Program-made: the position numbers and the translations under genes
Shown here: positions 15,998 to 24,234 of the stretch, in pieces
How positions within the stretch are numbered: position 1 is the first letter of the stretch
How the letters are laid out: every line of letters begins with the position of its first letter
Notes under the pieces: model-generated
The model's database searches: none
Seen by the model: only the letters and a program-made list of their open reading frames with translations
What the model was told of the DNA's origin: nothing
NCBI GenBank assembly: GCA_023423415.1
Contig: JAFAFP010000199.1
Span: 1 to 45,682, forward strand
Direction of reading: 5' to 3'
Source: Pseudomonadota bacterium
Lineage (GTDB): Bacteria > Pseudomonadota > Alphaproteobacteria > Rhizobiales > Xanthobacteraceae
Length of the DNA stretch: 45,682 nucleotides

Positions 15998-16912
15998 ATG
16001 ACGCTCGCGCTCGAGCAAATCCTGAACGGATTTCAGTTCGGCATCATGCTGTTTCTGCTGGCGGCGGGATTGACGCTGATTTTCGGCATCATGAACGTCA
16101 TCAATCTCGCGCATGGCTGTCTCTACATGATCGGCGCCTATGCGGCGGCGCTCGTTGCCGCGCGTACCGGGTCATTCCTGCTTGCGGTTCCTGCCGGCCT
16201 CGTTGCCGCCGCTGTCGCTGGGCTGATCATCGAGTTCCTTGTGATCCGGAAACTCTACGATCGCGATCACCTGCAGCAGGTGCTTGCCACCTTCGGCCTG
16301 ATCCTGTTCATCAACGAAGGCGTGACGATGCTGTTCGGTCGCACGCCCTTGTTCGTTGCGATCCCGCCGGCGTTGTCAGGTTCGATTGAGATTATTCCTG
16401 GCATTCCGTACCCGACCTACCGCCTCGCCATTATGGCAGTCGGCTTGCTGGTTGCTGCCGGGCTCTATCTTCTCGTCAACAAGACGCGGATCGGAATGCT
16501 GGTGCGCGCCGGCTCGACGCATCGCGAAATGGTGCGCGCCCTCGGCGTCGATATCCGTCTTCTCTATACGATCGTGTTTGCGCTCGGCGCGCTGCTGGCC
16601 GGTCTCGCCGGCCTGATGGCCGGACCGCTGCTGGCTGTGCAGGTCGGCATGGGCGAGCAGATCCTCATTCTCACCTTCGTTGTCGTGGTGATCGGCGGTC
16701 TCGGCTCGATCCGCGGCGCGTTCTACGGCGCCTTGATCGTCGGTCTGACCGACACGATGCTGCGCGCATTTCTGCCGGGTTTCTTCAAGACCTTCATGAA
16801 TGCCTCCGAAGCCGACGCGCTGGGCGCTGGCCTGTCGTCGATGGGCATCTACCTCGTGATGGCGCTTGTGCTCCTGATCCGGCCGCAGGGGCTGTTCAAT
16901 GCTCAAGGTTGA
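15998..16912 (+). CDS. livH: branched-chain-type ABC permease, LivH
   Basis: About 304 residues with eight or so membrane helices. The segment Gly-Ile-Met-Asn-Val-Ile-Asn-Leu-Ala-His-Gly near residue 30 and the cytoplasmic coupling loop Gly-Ser-Thr-His-Arg-Glu-Met-Val-Arg-Ala-Leu-Gly-Val are LivH hallmarks. ATG 15998 is preferred over the GTG at 15986; neither has a strong ribosome site. It overlaps livM by 14 bp. First permease of transporter set 1, inner membrane. Confidence 0.92.
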   Translation: MTLALEQILNGFQFGIMLFLLAAGLTLIFGIMNVINLAHGCLYMIGAYAAALVAARTGSFLLAVPAGLVAAAVAGLIIEFLVIRKLYDRDHLQQVLATFGLILFINEGVTMLFGRTPLFVAIPPALSGSIEIIPGIPYPTYRLAIMAVGLLVAAGLYLLVNKTRIGMLVRAGSTHREMVRALGVDIRLLYTIVFALGALLAGLAGLMAGPLLAVQVGMGEQILILTFVVVVIGGLGSIRGAFYGALIVGLTDTMLRAFLPGFFKTFMNASEADALGAGLSSMGIYLVMALVLLIRPQGLFNAQG

Positions 16913-17927
16913 CGAAAAATACATCGCGCAGGCGAATGCCGATCAGCGCCGTTCATGGTGGCCGGTGGTCGGGACCATTGTGTTCATTCTCTGCGCGGCT
17001 GCATTTCCGCTGTTCGCAAAAGTCGTCGGCGATCCGTCCCTGATCGGTCTTGCCACCCGGATCGCGATCTATGCCATCGCCGCCGCCAGTCTCAATCTGA
17101 TCCTTGGCTATGGCGGCCTCGTCAGCTTCGGGCACGCCGCCTATTTCGGGATTGGCGGCTATGTCGTCGGCATCCTGTACAATCATTATGTATCCGGTGA
17201 TCCTTTCTGGGGCTTTATCCCCGGCACCAACCAGCTTCTGATCACGATTCCTGCAGCGATCATCATTAGCGGCCTGTTCGCACTGGTGCTGGGCGCGCTG
17301 TCGCTGCGAACCAGCGGCGTGCCGTTCATCATGATCACGCTCGCCTTCGCGCAGATGCTGTATTTCCTGTTCGTCTCGCTGAAGGCCTATGGCGGCGATG
17401 ACGGACTGATCGTTCGCCGCCGCAACGTATTGGCCGATCTGAATCTGGCGGACGACACGACCTTCTATTACGTCACGATCGGTCTCGCGGTGCTTTACTT
17501 TATCGTGTTCGCGAAGCTGGTGCGGTCGCAGTTCGGCCTTGTGCTCGGCGGCATTCGTCAGAACGAGCGGCGCATGGCCGCGATCGGCATCTCGACCTAC
17601 CAGTACAAGCTGGTGGCGTTCGTCATCGCCGGCATGGGTGCGGGCCTCGCCGGCGCGCTGATGGCGAATTACTCGAAATTCGTCAGCCCCGACATGCTGC
17701 ACTGGACCAAGTCCGGTGACCTGATGATTATGATCATCATCGGCGGCACCGGCACGCTGCTGGGGCCGGTGCTTGGTGCGGCCGTGCTGATTGGTCTGGA
17801 AACCTATCTCACGTCATGGACCGAGCACTGGAAGTTCTTCCTCGGCCCGATCCTGATCCTGATCGTGCTGTTCTCATCGGGCGGGCTGACATCGGTGTTC
17901 TCAGGTTGGAGCCGCAAACGTGAGTGA
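16899..17927 (+). CDS. livM: branched-chain-type ABC permease, LivM
   Basis: 342 residues with about ten membrane helices. The segment Leu-Gly-Tyr-Gly-Gly-Leu-Val-Ser-Phe-Gly-His-Ala-Ala-Tyr-Phe-Gly-Ile-Gly is the LivM signature, and the late Ile-Gly-Gly-Thr-Gly-Thr-Leu-Leu-Gly-Pro helix is also typical. It overlaps livH at its start and livG by 8 bp at its end, so the four genes are translationally coupled. It pairs with LivH to form the membrane channel. Confidence 0.93.
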   Translation: MLKVDEKYIAQANADQRRSWWPVVGTIVFILCAAAFPLFAKVVGDPSLIGLATRIAIYAIAAASLNLILGYGGLVSFGHAAYFGIGGYVVGILYNHYVSGDPFWGFIPGTNQLLITIPAAIIISGLFALVLGALSLRTSGVPFIMITLAFAQMLYFLFVSLKAYGGDDGLIVRRRNVLADLNLADDTTFYYVTIGLAVLYFIVFAKLVRSQFGLVLGGIRQNERRMAAIGISTYQYKLVAFVIAGMGAGLAGALMANYSKFVSPDMLHWTKSGDLMIMIIIGGTGTLLGPVLGAAVLIGLETYLTSWTEHWKFFLGPILILIVLFSSGGLTSVFSGWSRKRE

Positions 17928-18672
17928 ACCGCTGCTCCGTGTCGAAGGTCTGATGAAGCGCTTCGGCGGTCTCATCGCGACCAACAATCTGTCGCTGGAT
18001 GTCGCCGAAGGCGAGTTGCACGCCCTGATCGGTCCGAACGGCGCCGGCAAGACCACGTTCATCTCACAGCTCGCAGGCGAACTGCGTCAGGATGAAGGGA
18101 CGATCCAGTTCGACGGCAAGGAAATCACGCCGTGGAAGACGCCGGTGCGGGTGCAGCACGGGCTCGCGCGTTCGTTCCAGATCACGCAGTTGCTGCCCGA
18201 TTACACCGCGCTCGATAATGTCGCGATCGCGGTGCAGGCACGGCGCGGGCACAGTTACCATTTCTGGGTCGATGCGCGCAGCATCACCGATATCCGCAAC
18301 GATGGCCGCCATCAGCTCGACCGGGTCGGCCTTGGCGCGCGCGCCGAAGTGCCGGTCAGTGAATTGTCGCATGGCGAGCAGAAGCAGCTTGAGCTTGCGA
18401 TTGCGCTGGCGACATCGCCGCGCATGCTGCTGCTGGACGAGCCGATGGCGGGGCTGGGCACCGCCGAATGCACGCGCATGATCGACCTGTTGAAGGTGCT
18501 GAAGACCGAAGTGACGATCCTTCTGGTGGAACACGACATGGATGCCGTGTTCGCGTTGGCAGACCGCATTTCCGTGCTGGTCAATGGCGAGCGGATCGCG
18601 ACCGGTACCGCGGACGATATCCGGAACAACGAGGCCGTGCGCGTGGCCTATCTCGGTGAGGGTGACGCGTGA
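17920..18672 (+). CDS. livG: ABC transporter ATPase, LivG
   Basis: 250 residues. Walker A is Gly-Pro-Asn-Gly-Ala-Gly-Lys-Thr-Thr near residue 40; the signature is Leu-Ser-His-Gly-Glu-Gln-Lys; Walker B is Leu-Leu-Leu-Asp-Glu-Pro; the switch His is in Val-Glu-His-Asp-Met. The LivG-type insert between Walker A and the signature is present. It starts with GTG inside the livM end and overlaps livF by one base. One of two ATPases powering transporter set 1. Confidence 0.94.
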   Translation: MSEPLLRVEGLMKRFGGLIATNNLSLDVAEGELHALIGPNGAGKTTFISQLAGELRQDEGTIQFDGKEITPWKTPVRVQHGLARSFQITQLLPDYTALDNVAIAVQARRGHSYHFWVDARSITDIRNDGRHQLDRVGLGARAEVPVSELSHGEQKQLELAIALATSPRMLLLDEPMAGLGTAECTRMIDLLKVLKTEVTILLVEHDMDAVFALADRISVLVNGERIATGTADDIRNNEAVRVAYLGEGDA

Positions 18673-19373
18673 TGCTGAAGGTCGAAGGTTTGCAGGCCAG
18701 CTACGGCCGCAGCCAGGTGTTGTTCGATATCGATCTCGAAGTGGGCGAGGGCGAGATTGTTACGCTGCTCGGCCGCAACGGTATGGGCAAGACCACGACC
18801 ATCCGTTCGGTTATGGGGCTGACGCCGCCAGGCGCTGGCAGCGTTGCTTTTGCCGGACAGCCGATTGCCGGCCGTACGCCGGAAGCGATCGCGCGGGGTG
18901 GCATTGGCTTGGTTCCGGAGGGGCGGCAGGTTTTTCCATTGCTGACCGTATACGAAAATCTCGTCGCTACCGCCTCAAACCGGTTGAAGCGCAAGAATCC
19001 GTGGACGTTGGACGAAGTGTTCAAGCTGTTCCCGCGGTTGCAGGAACGCCGCAACCAATATGCACGGACCCTGTCCGGCGGCGAGCAGCAGATGCTGGCG
19101 GTCGGCCGCGCGCTGATGACCAATCCGCAACTGCTGATTCTCGACGAGGCGACCGAAGGTCTTGCTCCGGTGATCCGTGCGGAAATCTGGAACTGCATAT
19201 CGCTGCTCAAGTCGCGCGGGCAATCGATCTTGATCGTAGACAAGAATCTGTCGGTGCTGAAGCGGATTGCCGATCGGCATTTCGTCATCGAAAAAGGCCG
19301 GACGGTCTGGCGCGGAACCAGCGACGATATGGAGCGCGATGCCGCGCTCGTGCACCGCTATGTGACGGTGTAG
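18672..19373 (+). CDS. livF: ABC transporter ATPase, LivF
   Basis: 233 residues. Walker A is Gly-Arg-Asn-Gly-Met-Gly-Lys-Thr-Thr, signature Leu-Ser-Gly-Gly-Glu-Gln-Gln, Walker B Leu-Ile-Leu-Asp-Glu-Ala (a less common Ala for Pro). The switch position reads Ile-Val-Asp-Lys-Asn-Leu, so the usual LivF Glu-Gln-Asn / H-loop residue before Asn differs, as in some aromatic-acid LivF proteins. ATG 18672 overlaps the livG TGA. Last gene of the transport operon. Confidence 0.92.
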   Translation: MLKVEGLQASYGRSQVLFDIDLEVGEGEIVTLLGRNGMGKTTTIRSVMGLTPPGAGSVAFAGQPIAGRTPEAIARGGIGLVPEGRQVFPLLTVYENLVATASNRLKRKNPWTLDEVFKLFPRLQERRNQYARTLSGGEQQMLAVGRALMTNPQLLILDEATEGLAPVIRAEIWNCISLLKSRGQSILIVDKNLSVLKRIADRHFVIEKGRTVWRGTSDDMERDAALVHRYVTV

Positions 19374-19447
19374 CGCAGTCTCTATCACGATGTTTTCGGA
19401 ATTGCTGTCACCGGCGCTGTCTCGCAGCCGCCGCTAGGCGCATTCCT

Positions 19448-19468
19448 GGTTTTGATGAGATCAAAGCC
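19448..19468 (+). terminator. weak stem-loop after livF
   Basis: GGTTTTGAT, loop GAG, ATCAAAGCC: nine pairs with one G-U. It lies 75 bp after livF and lacks a T-run, so it is only a possible end or processing signal for the liv operon. Confidence 0.3.
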
Positions 19469-19537
19469 GGGGCACTGGTTTTGTCCTGACGCGTTGACGT
19501 CACGCGAGCCATACCCCGTTCGCTCGATCTTTCTAGC

Positions 19538-19569
19538 GCATGATCCGCGGCTTTTGTCCGGATCAATGC
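19538..19569. repeat. degenerate Rhizobiales palindromic element
   Basis: GCATGATCCG and CGGATCAATGC face each other around a short centre, matching the common GCATGATCC palindrome of Rhizobiales with one inserted base. A better-preserved relative lies at 23246-23290. Confidence 0.5.
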
Positions 19570-19705
19570 AGAGCACAGCCGCGCATGGCTGGTCCGGGAT
19601 CTACAAGCGCATTTCTATTTGTTTCGACGGAGCTGGGCTTGCGCATTGCTTGCCGCGGCCGCGCCCGGGGCCATGAGAGATGCGCAGAGACCGATCCGAA
19701 TTATT

Positions 19706-19721
19706 TTTACACATATGTAAA
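19706..19721. promoter_or_regulatory. candidate operator TTTACA-N4-TGTAAA, site 1
   Basis: TTTACACATATGTAAA, a perfect 16-bp palindrome. The same motif occurs at 28396-28411, 35386-35401 and 35403-35418, always at the promoter of a catabolic gene in this window. It ends 6 bp before a TTGACC -35 box. Likely bound by the TetR protein encoded at 31795-32502. Confidence 0.7.
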
Positions 19722-19727
19722 AAAATC

Positions 19728-19755
19728 TTGACCCCGCTTATTGCGGAAGTATGCT
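19728..19755 (+). promoter_or_regulatory. predicted sigma-70 promoter of the MaoC-thiolase run
   Basis: TTGACC, 16-bp spacer, TATGCT, giving a transcription start about 26 bp before the ATG at 19789 and leaving room for AGGAG. The operator sits directly upstream of the -35 box. Confidence 0.55.
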
Positions 19756-19788
19756 GCCCTCAACAAAACGAACGATTGAGGGCAGGAG

Positions 19789-20187
19789 ATGCGGACCGAA
19801 CTGCAGGGAAAGAGTTACCCGCCCTATACGTTACGGCCCGATCGCGTGAAGGCGCGCAAGTTCATGACCGCGCTTGGCGTTCCTGAAGACGACAAGGTTC
19901 CGCTGACCTATCTGATTTTTCTCCGCGGCGAGACGCTTGGCGTCGATCTGTTCAAGGATCTCGATATCCCGCGCGAGAAGGCACTGCATGGTGGACAGCG
20001 CTATGAGTGGTTTGCTCCCGTTACGTTCGATGACGAACTCAGCGTCACCGCGACGATCGACAAGGTGATCGAGAAGCAGAGTAAACGCGGACCGATCTGG
20101 TTCGCCGATGTCAGCTTTGAATATCGCAAGGCCGCAAGCAACGAACTCGCGCTGCGCGAAATCACGCGCCTCGTGAAACAGTCTTGA
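19789..20187 (+). CDS. MaoC-like N-terminal (FAS1-like) dehydratase subunit
   Basis: 132 residues forming a single hot-dog domain of the MaoC_dehydrat_N class. It lacks the catalytic Asp-x-Asn-Pro-x-His and is expected to be the structural partner of the next gene's product, as in heteromeric HadAB- or ChsH-type enoyl-CoA hydratases. Features include the N-terminal Gly-Lys-Ser-Tyr-Pro-Pro-Tyr and a Leu-His-Gly-Gly-Gln-Arg-Tyr-Glu-Trp strand. AGGAG lies just before the ATG. First gene of the operon; 8 bp before the catalytic half. Confidence 0.82.
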   Translation: MRTELQGKSYPPYTLRPDRVKARKFMTALGVPEDDKVPLTYLIFLRGETLGVDLFKDLDIPREKALHGGQRYEWFAPVTFDDELSVTATIDKVIEKQSKRGPIWFADVSFEYRKAASNELALREITRLVKQS

Positions 20188-20195
20188 GGACAATC

Positions 20196-20588
20196 ATGCC
20201 GGTTTTGAAACAGGGCGATGTGCTGTTCGAGGAAACGATCCCACCATCCGGTCGTGAGCGCGTCGCATTATTCTCCGAGGCGACAGAAGATCCCAACCCC
20301 ATTCATGTCGACGATGCCTTTGCGCACAAAGCCGGTTTCAAAACCGTGCTGCAGCAGGGGCCGATGACGACGGCGCAATTCGCGCGACTGCTTGGCAAGA
20401 CCGTTGGAGAGGACGCAGTAAAGTCGCTCGACGTCACCTTCACCGCGCCGGTCTATCCCGACGATACACTGATTTTGCGCGCAGAAGTCGATGAGCCGGG
20501 CCGCATTACCCGTTGTGTCCTGAGTGCCATGAAGAGCGACGGCACGCAGACGGCGAAGGGTGTAGCCGAGGTGAGCGTTGAGCCATGA
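20196..20588 (+). CDS. MaoC-like enoyl-CoA hydratase, catalytic subunit
   Basis: 130 residues, one hot-dog domain with the R-hydratase motif D32-x-Asn-Pro-x-H37 followed by Val-Asp-x-x-Phe-Ala and the Gly-Pro-Met-Thr turn. With the previous protein it should hydrate (or dehydrate) an enoyl-CoA. ATG 20196 has TGAGGA five bases upstream; its stop overlaps the thiolase ATG by four bases (ATGA). A split hydratase pair is typical of pathways for bulky acyl-CoAs, such as steroid or aromatic side chains. Confidence 0.87.
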   Translation: MPVLKQGDVLFEETIPPSGRERVALFSEATEDPNPIHVDDAFAHKAGFKTVLQQGPMTTAQFARLLGKTVGEDAVKSLDVTFTAPVYPDDTLILRAEVDEPGRITRCVLSAMKSDGTQTAKGVAEVSVEP

Positions 20589-21760
20589 CACGACGTCATC
20601 CTCATCGTGTGCTGGTGGCCGGCGGCGCCATCGGCGTATTCGGCCGATATACCGATCGATCGCTTGTCGACATCGCTAATGACGCGATTGTCGAAGCGGT
20701 GGCGGCAGGACGCGTTGCACGATCGGATATCGCGGCCGCATTCGTCGGCAATGCCTTCGGCGGCGCTATCACCGATCAGGAATCGATCCTCGCCCAGACA
20801 TTACTGGCTCCGGCAGGCATCGCCGGCATACCGATGCGCACGATCAAGAACGCCTGTTCGAGCGGGGCTGACGCCGTGCATCTGGGCTGGAGCGCGATTG
20901 CTTACGGACAATATGACTGCGTGCTGGTGCTGGGGGCCGAGAAGCTGACGCATGAGGACAGGGCGAAAGCCTTCAAGGCGTTGGCGACCGCAACCGATCA
21001 TCCGCCGCTTGCCGACGGTCGTTCGGTCTTCGTCGACATCAATGCCGATCGCGCGAAGAACTATATGCAAAACTACGGAGCAAGGCCCGAACATTTTGCG
21101 AAAGTGGCAGCCAAAAACCGTGCGCATGCCGGGCTGAACGCGAGGGCTGCCGAGCGCAAGCCCGTTACCATCGATGAGGTGCTGGCCGATCGTGTTGTGG
21201 TTCCGCCTTTGACGCGTGCAATGTGCGGCGGAATGGCCGACGGCGCGGCATGTGTGATCCTTGTCAGTGAAAGCTTTGCGGCGCGGCGGGGCATTTCCGG
21301 CACGAGCGAAATCGCGGCGTCATCGGTGGTGTCCGGCATTCCCGGCGGCAGCGCGGAAGGCAATGCGACGCACCGCGCGGCGCGCGGCGCTTATGAAGCA
21401 TCCGGTATCGATGTGCGCGATGTCGCCGTCGCCGAGGTGCATGATCCGACCTCGCCGCAGGAACTGTTCGACATCGAGGATATGTTGTTCTGCGGGCGCG
21501 GCGAGGCGATCCGCCTGCTTGAAGATGGCGACACGGCGCTCGGTGGCCGTATTCCGGTCAATACGTCAGGTGGTTTGACCAGTCGTGGTCATCCGGTCGG
21601 TGCGACCGGGGTGGCGCAGATCGTCGAGATTCACGAGCAACTCACCGGCCGCGCCGGTGCACGTCAGGTTGCGGGCGCCAAGGTCGGTCTTGCGCAAATG
21701 GCCGGTGGTCTGCTCGGCAACGACTCCGCCATTGCCAGTGTCCATTTGCTATCGGTTTGA
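20585..21760 (+). CDS. thiolase-family protein, SCP2-thiolase-like
   Basis: 391 residues. The nucleophile is C91 in Asn-Ala-Cys-Ser-Ser-Gly; the late active site has Ala-Glu-Val-His-Asp and Gly-His-Pro-Val-Gly-Ala-Thr-Gly. The second catalytic Cys of biosynthetic thiolases (Cys-x-Gly near the C-terminus) is absent, and His-Asp replaces Asn-Glu-Ala-Phe, as in the SCP2/SCPx and steroid-aldolase branch. It could cleave a 3-ketoacyl-CoA or act as a retro-aldolase, but no DUF35 partner is seen. Translationally coupled to the MaoC gene; 10 bp before the aldehyde dehydrogenase. Confidence 0.85.
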   Translation: MTRRHPHRVLVAGGAIGVFGRYTDRSLVDIANDAIVEAVAAGRVARSDIAAAFVGNAFGGAITDQESILAQTLLAPAGIAGIPMRTIKNACSSGADAVHLGWSAIAYGQYDCVLVLGAEKLTHEDRAKAFKALATATDHPPLADGRSVFVDINADRAKNYMQNYGARPEHFAKVAAKNRAHAGLNARAAERKPVTIDEVLADRVVVPPLTRAMCGGMADGAACVILVSESFAARRGISGTSEIAASSVVSGIPGGSAEGNATHRAARGAYEASGIDVRDVAVAEVHDPTSPQELFDIEDMLFCGRGEAIRLLEDGDTALGGRIPVNTSGGLTSRGHPVGATGVAQIVEIHEQLTGRAGARQVAGAKVGLAQMAGGLLGNDSAIASVHLLSV

Positions 21761-21770
21761 GGCGAACGCT

Positions 21771-23243
21771 ATGTCATACGCAGTGCAAGATCGTTACGAT
21801 CTCTTCATCAACAACGAATGGTATCAGTCATCGTCCAACGAGACGTTGCAAACGCGCAGTCCGCTGACGGGCGATGTCCTTTGCACGGTACCCGACGCCA
21901 GCGAGCGTGATGTCGTTGACGCGGTGATAGCGGCCAAGGCCGCATGGCCGGCCTGGCACAGGGCGGGGCCGAAGAAGCGGGCTGAAGCGATCAACAAGTT
22001 GGCTGACCGTTTGCAGGCCGAAGCGGATCGTTTTGCCTGGCTCGAAACGGCCAATACCGGCAAGCCCTGGCGCGAGAGCAAGGCCAATGTGCTGACCGCC
22101 GTGGATCGTCTGCGCTACTACGCCGGCGTGTCGCGCGCGCTGGAAGGCAAGACGATGTCGACCGGCAATATCCTGAGTTTCGATTATCGCGAGCCGCTCG
22201 GCATTGTCGGCATCATCGGCGCATGGAATTTTCCGATCAACATGTTCATTGGCAAGATCGCCCCGGCGATCGCTGTCGGCAATGCGGTGATCTACAAGCC
22301 GGCCGAACCGACGCCGGTGACGACGCTTGAACTCGGCAAGCTGATTGCCGAATGCTTGCCGCCTGGCATCGTCAATATCCTGACCGGTGGCGGCGAGACG
22401 GCGGGACTGTCGATCGTCTCACACCCGGACATTCGCAAGATCTCGCTGACCGGTTCGACCGCGACGGGGCGTGCGGTGATGGCTGCGGCGGCGCCGTCCA
22501 CCAAGCAACTCACGCTGGAGCTTGGCGGCAAGAATGCTCAGATCGTGTTTCCGGACGCCGATCTCGATCGGGCTGCGCAGGGCATCATGCTTGGCGCTTT
22601 CATGAACCAGGGACAGGTTTGTACCTCGGGCTCGCGCGTGTTCGTACATTTCTCCATCGCGAAGCAATTGCAGGAGAAGGTGCTGGCGCTGATCCCGCAA
22701 CTCCGTCTCGGCGATCCGTTCGACAAGGCGACCACCATGGGCACGATGGTGTTCGAGGAACATCTTGAGAGCGTGCTGCACTACATCGATATCGGCAAAA
22801 GCGAGGGGGCGCGGCTCGTCAGCGGCGGTCGTCGTGCGACTATCGACAAATATCCGAAGGCGTTGGCGATCGAGCCGACCATCTTCTCGGATGTGGAGTC
22901 CGACATGGTGGTGGCGCGCGAGGAGATTTTCGGCCCGGTCGTCACCTTCCATACCTGGTCCACCGAATACGAGATGCTTGGCGCGGTGAACCTGCTCGAC
23001 TACGGACTTGCCGCCGGCATCTGGACGGAAAATCTCGGCAGGGCGCATCGCACCGCGCAGGCGGTGGAAGCCGGCCGCATCTGGATCAATTGCTACAACC
23101 TGTTCCCGTCGGGCTCGGCGTTCGGCGGCACCAAGGCCAGCGGCTTCGGACGCGAAGATGCGTTCGAAACCATGTTCGCCTTCACCCAAGTCAAGAACGT
23201 GATCGCCGATATTTCTGAGAAGCAGCGCAGCTTCTACCAGTGA
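21771..23243 (+). CDS. NAD(P)-dependent aldehyde dehydrogenase
   Basis: 490 residues, standard for the betaine-aldehyde-dehydrogenase-like branch. Catalytic C284 lies in Asn-Gln-Gly-Gln-Val-Cys-Thr and the general base E250 in Leu-Glu-Leu-Gly-Gly-Lys-Asn; the Rossmann Gly-Ser-Thr-Ala-Thr-Gly and the Trp-Asn-Phe-Pro substrate-channel segment are present. It oxidises an aldehyde to the acid (or CoA-independent product). An in-frame opening continues upstream to 21585, but the family N-terminus begins at 21771. It fits oxidation of an aldehyde released by the oxygenase or aldolase of this operon. Confidence 0.93.
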   Translation: MSYAVQDRYDLFINNEWYQSSSNETLQTRSPLTGDVLCTVPDASERDVVDAVIAAKAAWPAWHRAGPKKRAEAINKLADRLQAEADRFAWLETANTGKPWRESKANVLTAVDRLRYYAGVSRALEGKTMSTGNILSFDYREPLGIVGIIGAWNFPINMFIGKIAPAIAVGNAVIYKPAEPTPVTTLELGKLIAECLPPGIVNILTGGGETAGLSIVSHPDIRKISLTGSTATGRAVMAAAAPSTKQLTLELGGKNAQIVFPDADLDRAAQGIMLGAFMNQGQVCTSGSRVFVHFSIAKQLQEKVLALIPQLRLGDPFDKATTMGTMVFEEHLESVLHYIDIGKSEGARLVSGGRRATIDKYPKALAIEPTIFSDVESDMVVAREEIFGPVVTFHTWSTEYEMLGAVNLLDYGLAAGIWTENLGRAHRTAQAVEAGRIWINCYNLFPSGSAFGGTKASGFGREDAFETMFAFTQVKNVIADISEKQRSFYQ

Positions 23244-23245
23244 GG

Positions 23246-23290
23246 ATGATGCCGAAAAGTGTGAAGCGGTTTTCGGACAACATCACGCTC
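23246..23290. repeat. Rhizobiales palindromic element between aldehyde dehydrogenase and diiron gene
   Basis: The CCGAAAA / TTTTCGG dyad around GTGTGAAGCGG is the centre of a very common Rhizobiales intergenic palindrome. It lies inside the putative operon, 3 bp after a stop and ahead of the next ribosome site, so it could form a processing hairpin in the transcript. Confidence 0.75.
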
Positions 23291-23316
23291 AGACATAAAA
23301 ATCAGGAGACGCCACA

Positions 23317-24084
23317 ATGATTCAGTTGAACGATAACAAGACCGGTCTCGGCAATGTGACGCCAACCGATTTTTTCCAGCAGGACGAAGAGTTCAAAAAA
23401 CTGCAACTCAACGTCATCGCCATCCATGTGGTGAGCGAGGAGGTGGGGGCGGACTTCTTCGAACGCAGTATCCTGCGCGCGCCGTCCGCCGACATGAAGA
23501 TGCGGATGGCCAAGACAGTGATGGAGGAATACGGCCATCACTTGCGCTTCCGCAAATTGCTGGAAGACTTGAACCTCGATTGGGAAGAGGTGGTGAAGGA
23601 GAAGGCGCATCTGTCGACTTTCGATGTGCCGATCAATACCTGGGCCGATCAGATGGTGTTTCTCGCGCTGGTGGATCGTGCAGCCGCTCACCAGTTCCGC
23701 CACTTCATCAAGTCGCCCTACGAGCCATTCCGGCTGGCGTGTCAGGACACGCTGAATGAGGAGTATGGCCATGTCGGCCTCGGCATGGACGGCGTGAAGG
23801 ATCTGCTGAAGACGCCGGAAGGTCGTGCCGAGGTGGAGAAGTCGGTGCAGAAATGGCTGCCGGTGGGGCTCGCTTCGTTTGGCGGCGACAAGTCGCGTAC
23901 CAATGAGCGCTATCGCTACTGGGGTTTCAAGTCCGCGACCAATGAAGACATGCGCGAGACCTATTATCAGCAAGTGCGTGCATTCATCGTCAAGGATTGG
24001 GGTATTCCATTGCCGGCCAAGAGTGATGAGTTCATTGCCAGCATCGGCGGCGATCTGAACAAGCATGTGATGTATGCGGGGTGA
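23317..24084 (+). CDS. PaaA-like diiron oxygenase subunit
   Basis: 255 residues, a ferritin-like four-helix protein of the phenylacetyl-CoA epoxidase (PaaA/PaaC) superfamily. By eye, all six PaaA iron-ligand positions are filled: E41, E71-x-x-H74, D120, E149-x-x-H152. The flanking Asn-Thr-Trp-Ala-Asp and Lys-Ser-Pro-Tyr-Glu-Pro segments also mirror PaaA. It is shorter than PaaA (about 310) and much shorter than benzoyl-CoA epoxidase BoxB (about 470), and no PaaB, PaaC or PaaD gene is adjacent. The ATG follows AGGAG. With the reductase encoded next it should make a two-protein oxygenase acting on a ring or chain, probably as a CoA thioester. Substrate is inference. Confidence 0.85.
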   Translation: MIQLNDNKTGLGNVTPTDFFQQDEEFKKLQLNVIAIHVVSEEVGADFFERSILRAPSADMKMRMAKTVMEEYGHHLRFRKLLEDLNLDWEEVVKEKAHLSTFDVPINTWADQMVFLALVDRAAAHQFRHFIKSPYEPFRLACQDTLNEEYGHVGLGMDGVKDLLKTPEGRAEVEKSVQKWLPVGLASFGGDKSRTNERYRYWGFKSATNEDMRETYYQQVRAFIVKDWGIPLPAKSDEFIASIGGDLNKHVMYAG

Positions 24085-24109
24085 TGGCGACACGTCTGTC
24101 GTTATCCGC

Positions 24110-24220
24110 CCTCATCCTGAGGAGCGTCGCACGTAGCGCGCGTCTCCAAGGACGAGGGCGAACCACTGTGGCGACCGATTCTTCGAGACGCATTGCTTTG
24201 CGATGCTTCTCAGGATGAGG
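24110..24220. repeat. 111-bp inverted-repeat element of Bradyrhizobium type
   Basis: Perfect 12-bp ends CCTCATCCTGAG / CTCAGGATGAGG, with a second inner dyad GCGTCTC / GAGACGC. This matches the layout of a repeat abundant in Bradyrhizobium and Rhodopseudomonas intergenic DNA. It separates the diiron oxygenase gene from its reductase and ends only 14 bp before the reductase ATG. Confidence 0.85.
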
Positions 24221-24234
24221 CCGAGGGATTCTGA

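Larger units (their letters stand above)
19374..19705. other. gene-free interval with degenerate palindromes
   Basis: No convincing gene is seen over about 415 bp (19374-19788). It holds a hairpin near 19448-19468, a degenerate copy of the Rhizobiales GCATGATCCG-type palindrome near 19538-19569, and a GC-rich stretch ending CGCCCGGGGCC around 19660 that resembles one arm of the 5.8/6.2-kb repeats. The operator and promoter of the next operon occupy the last part. Confidence 0.6.

Noticed and set aside
23317..24084. Calling the diiron protein paaA of the phenylacetate pathway
   Set aside because: paaBCD and a PaaE-type reductase are not adjacent, the protein is shorter, and the partner reductase has the opposite domain order.
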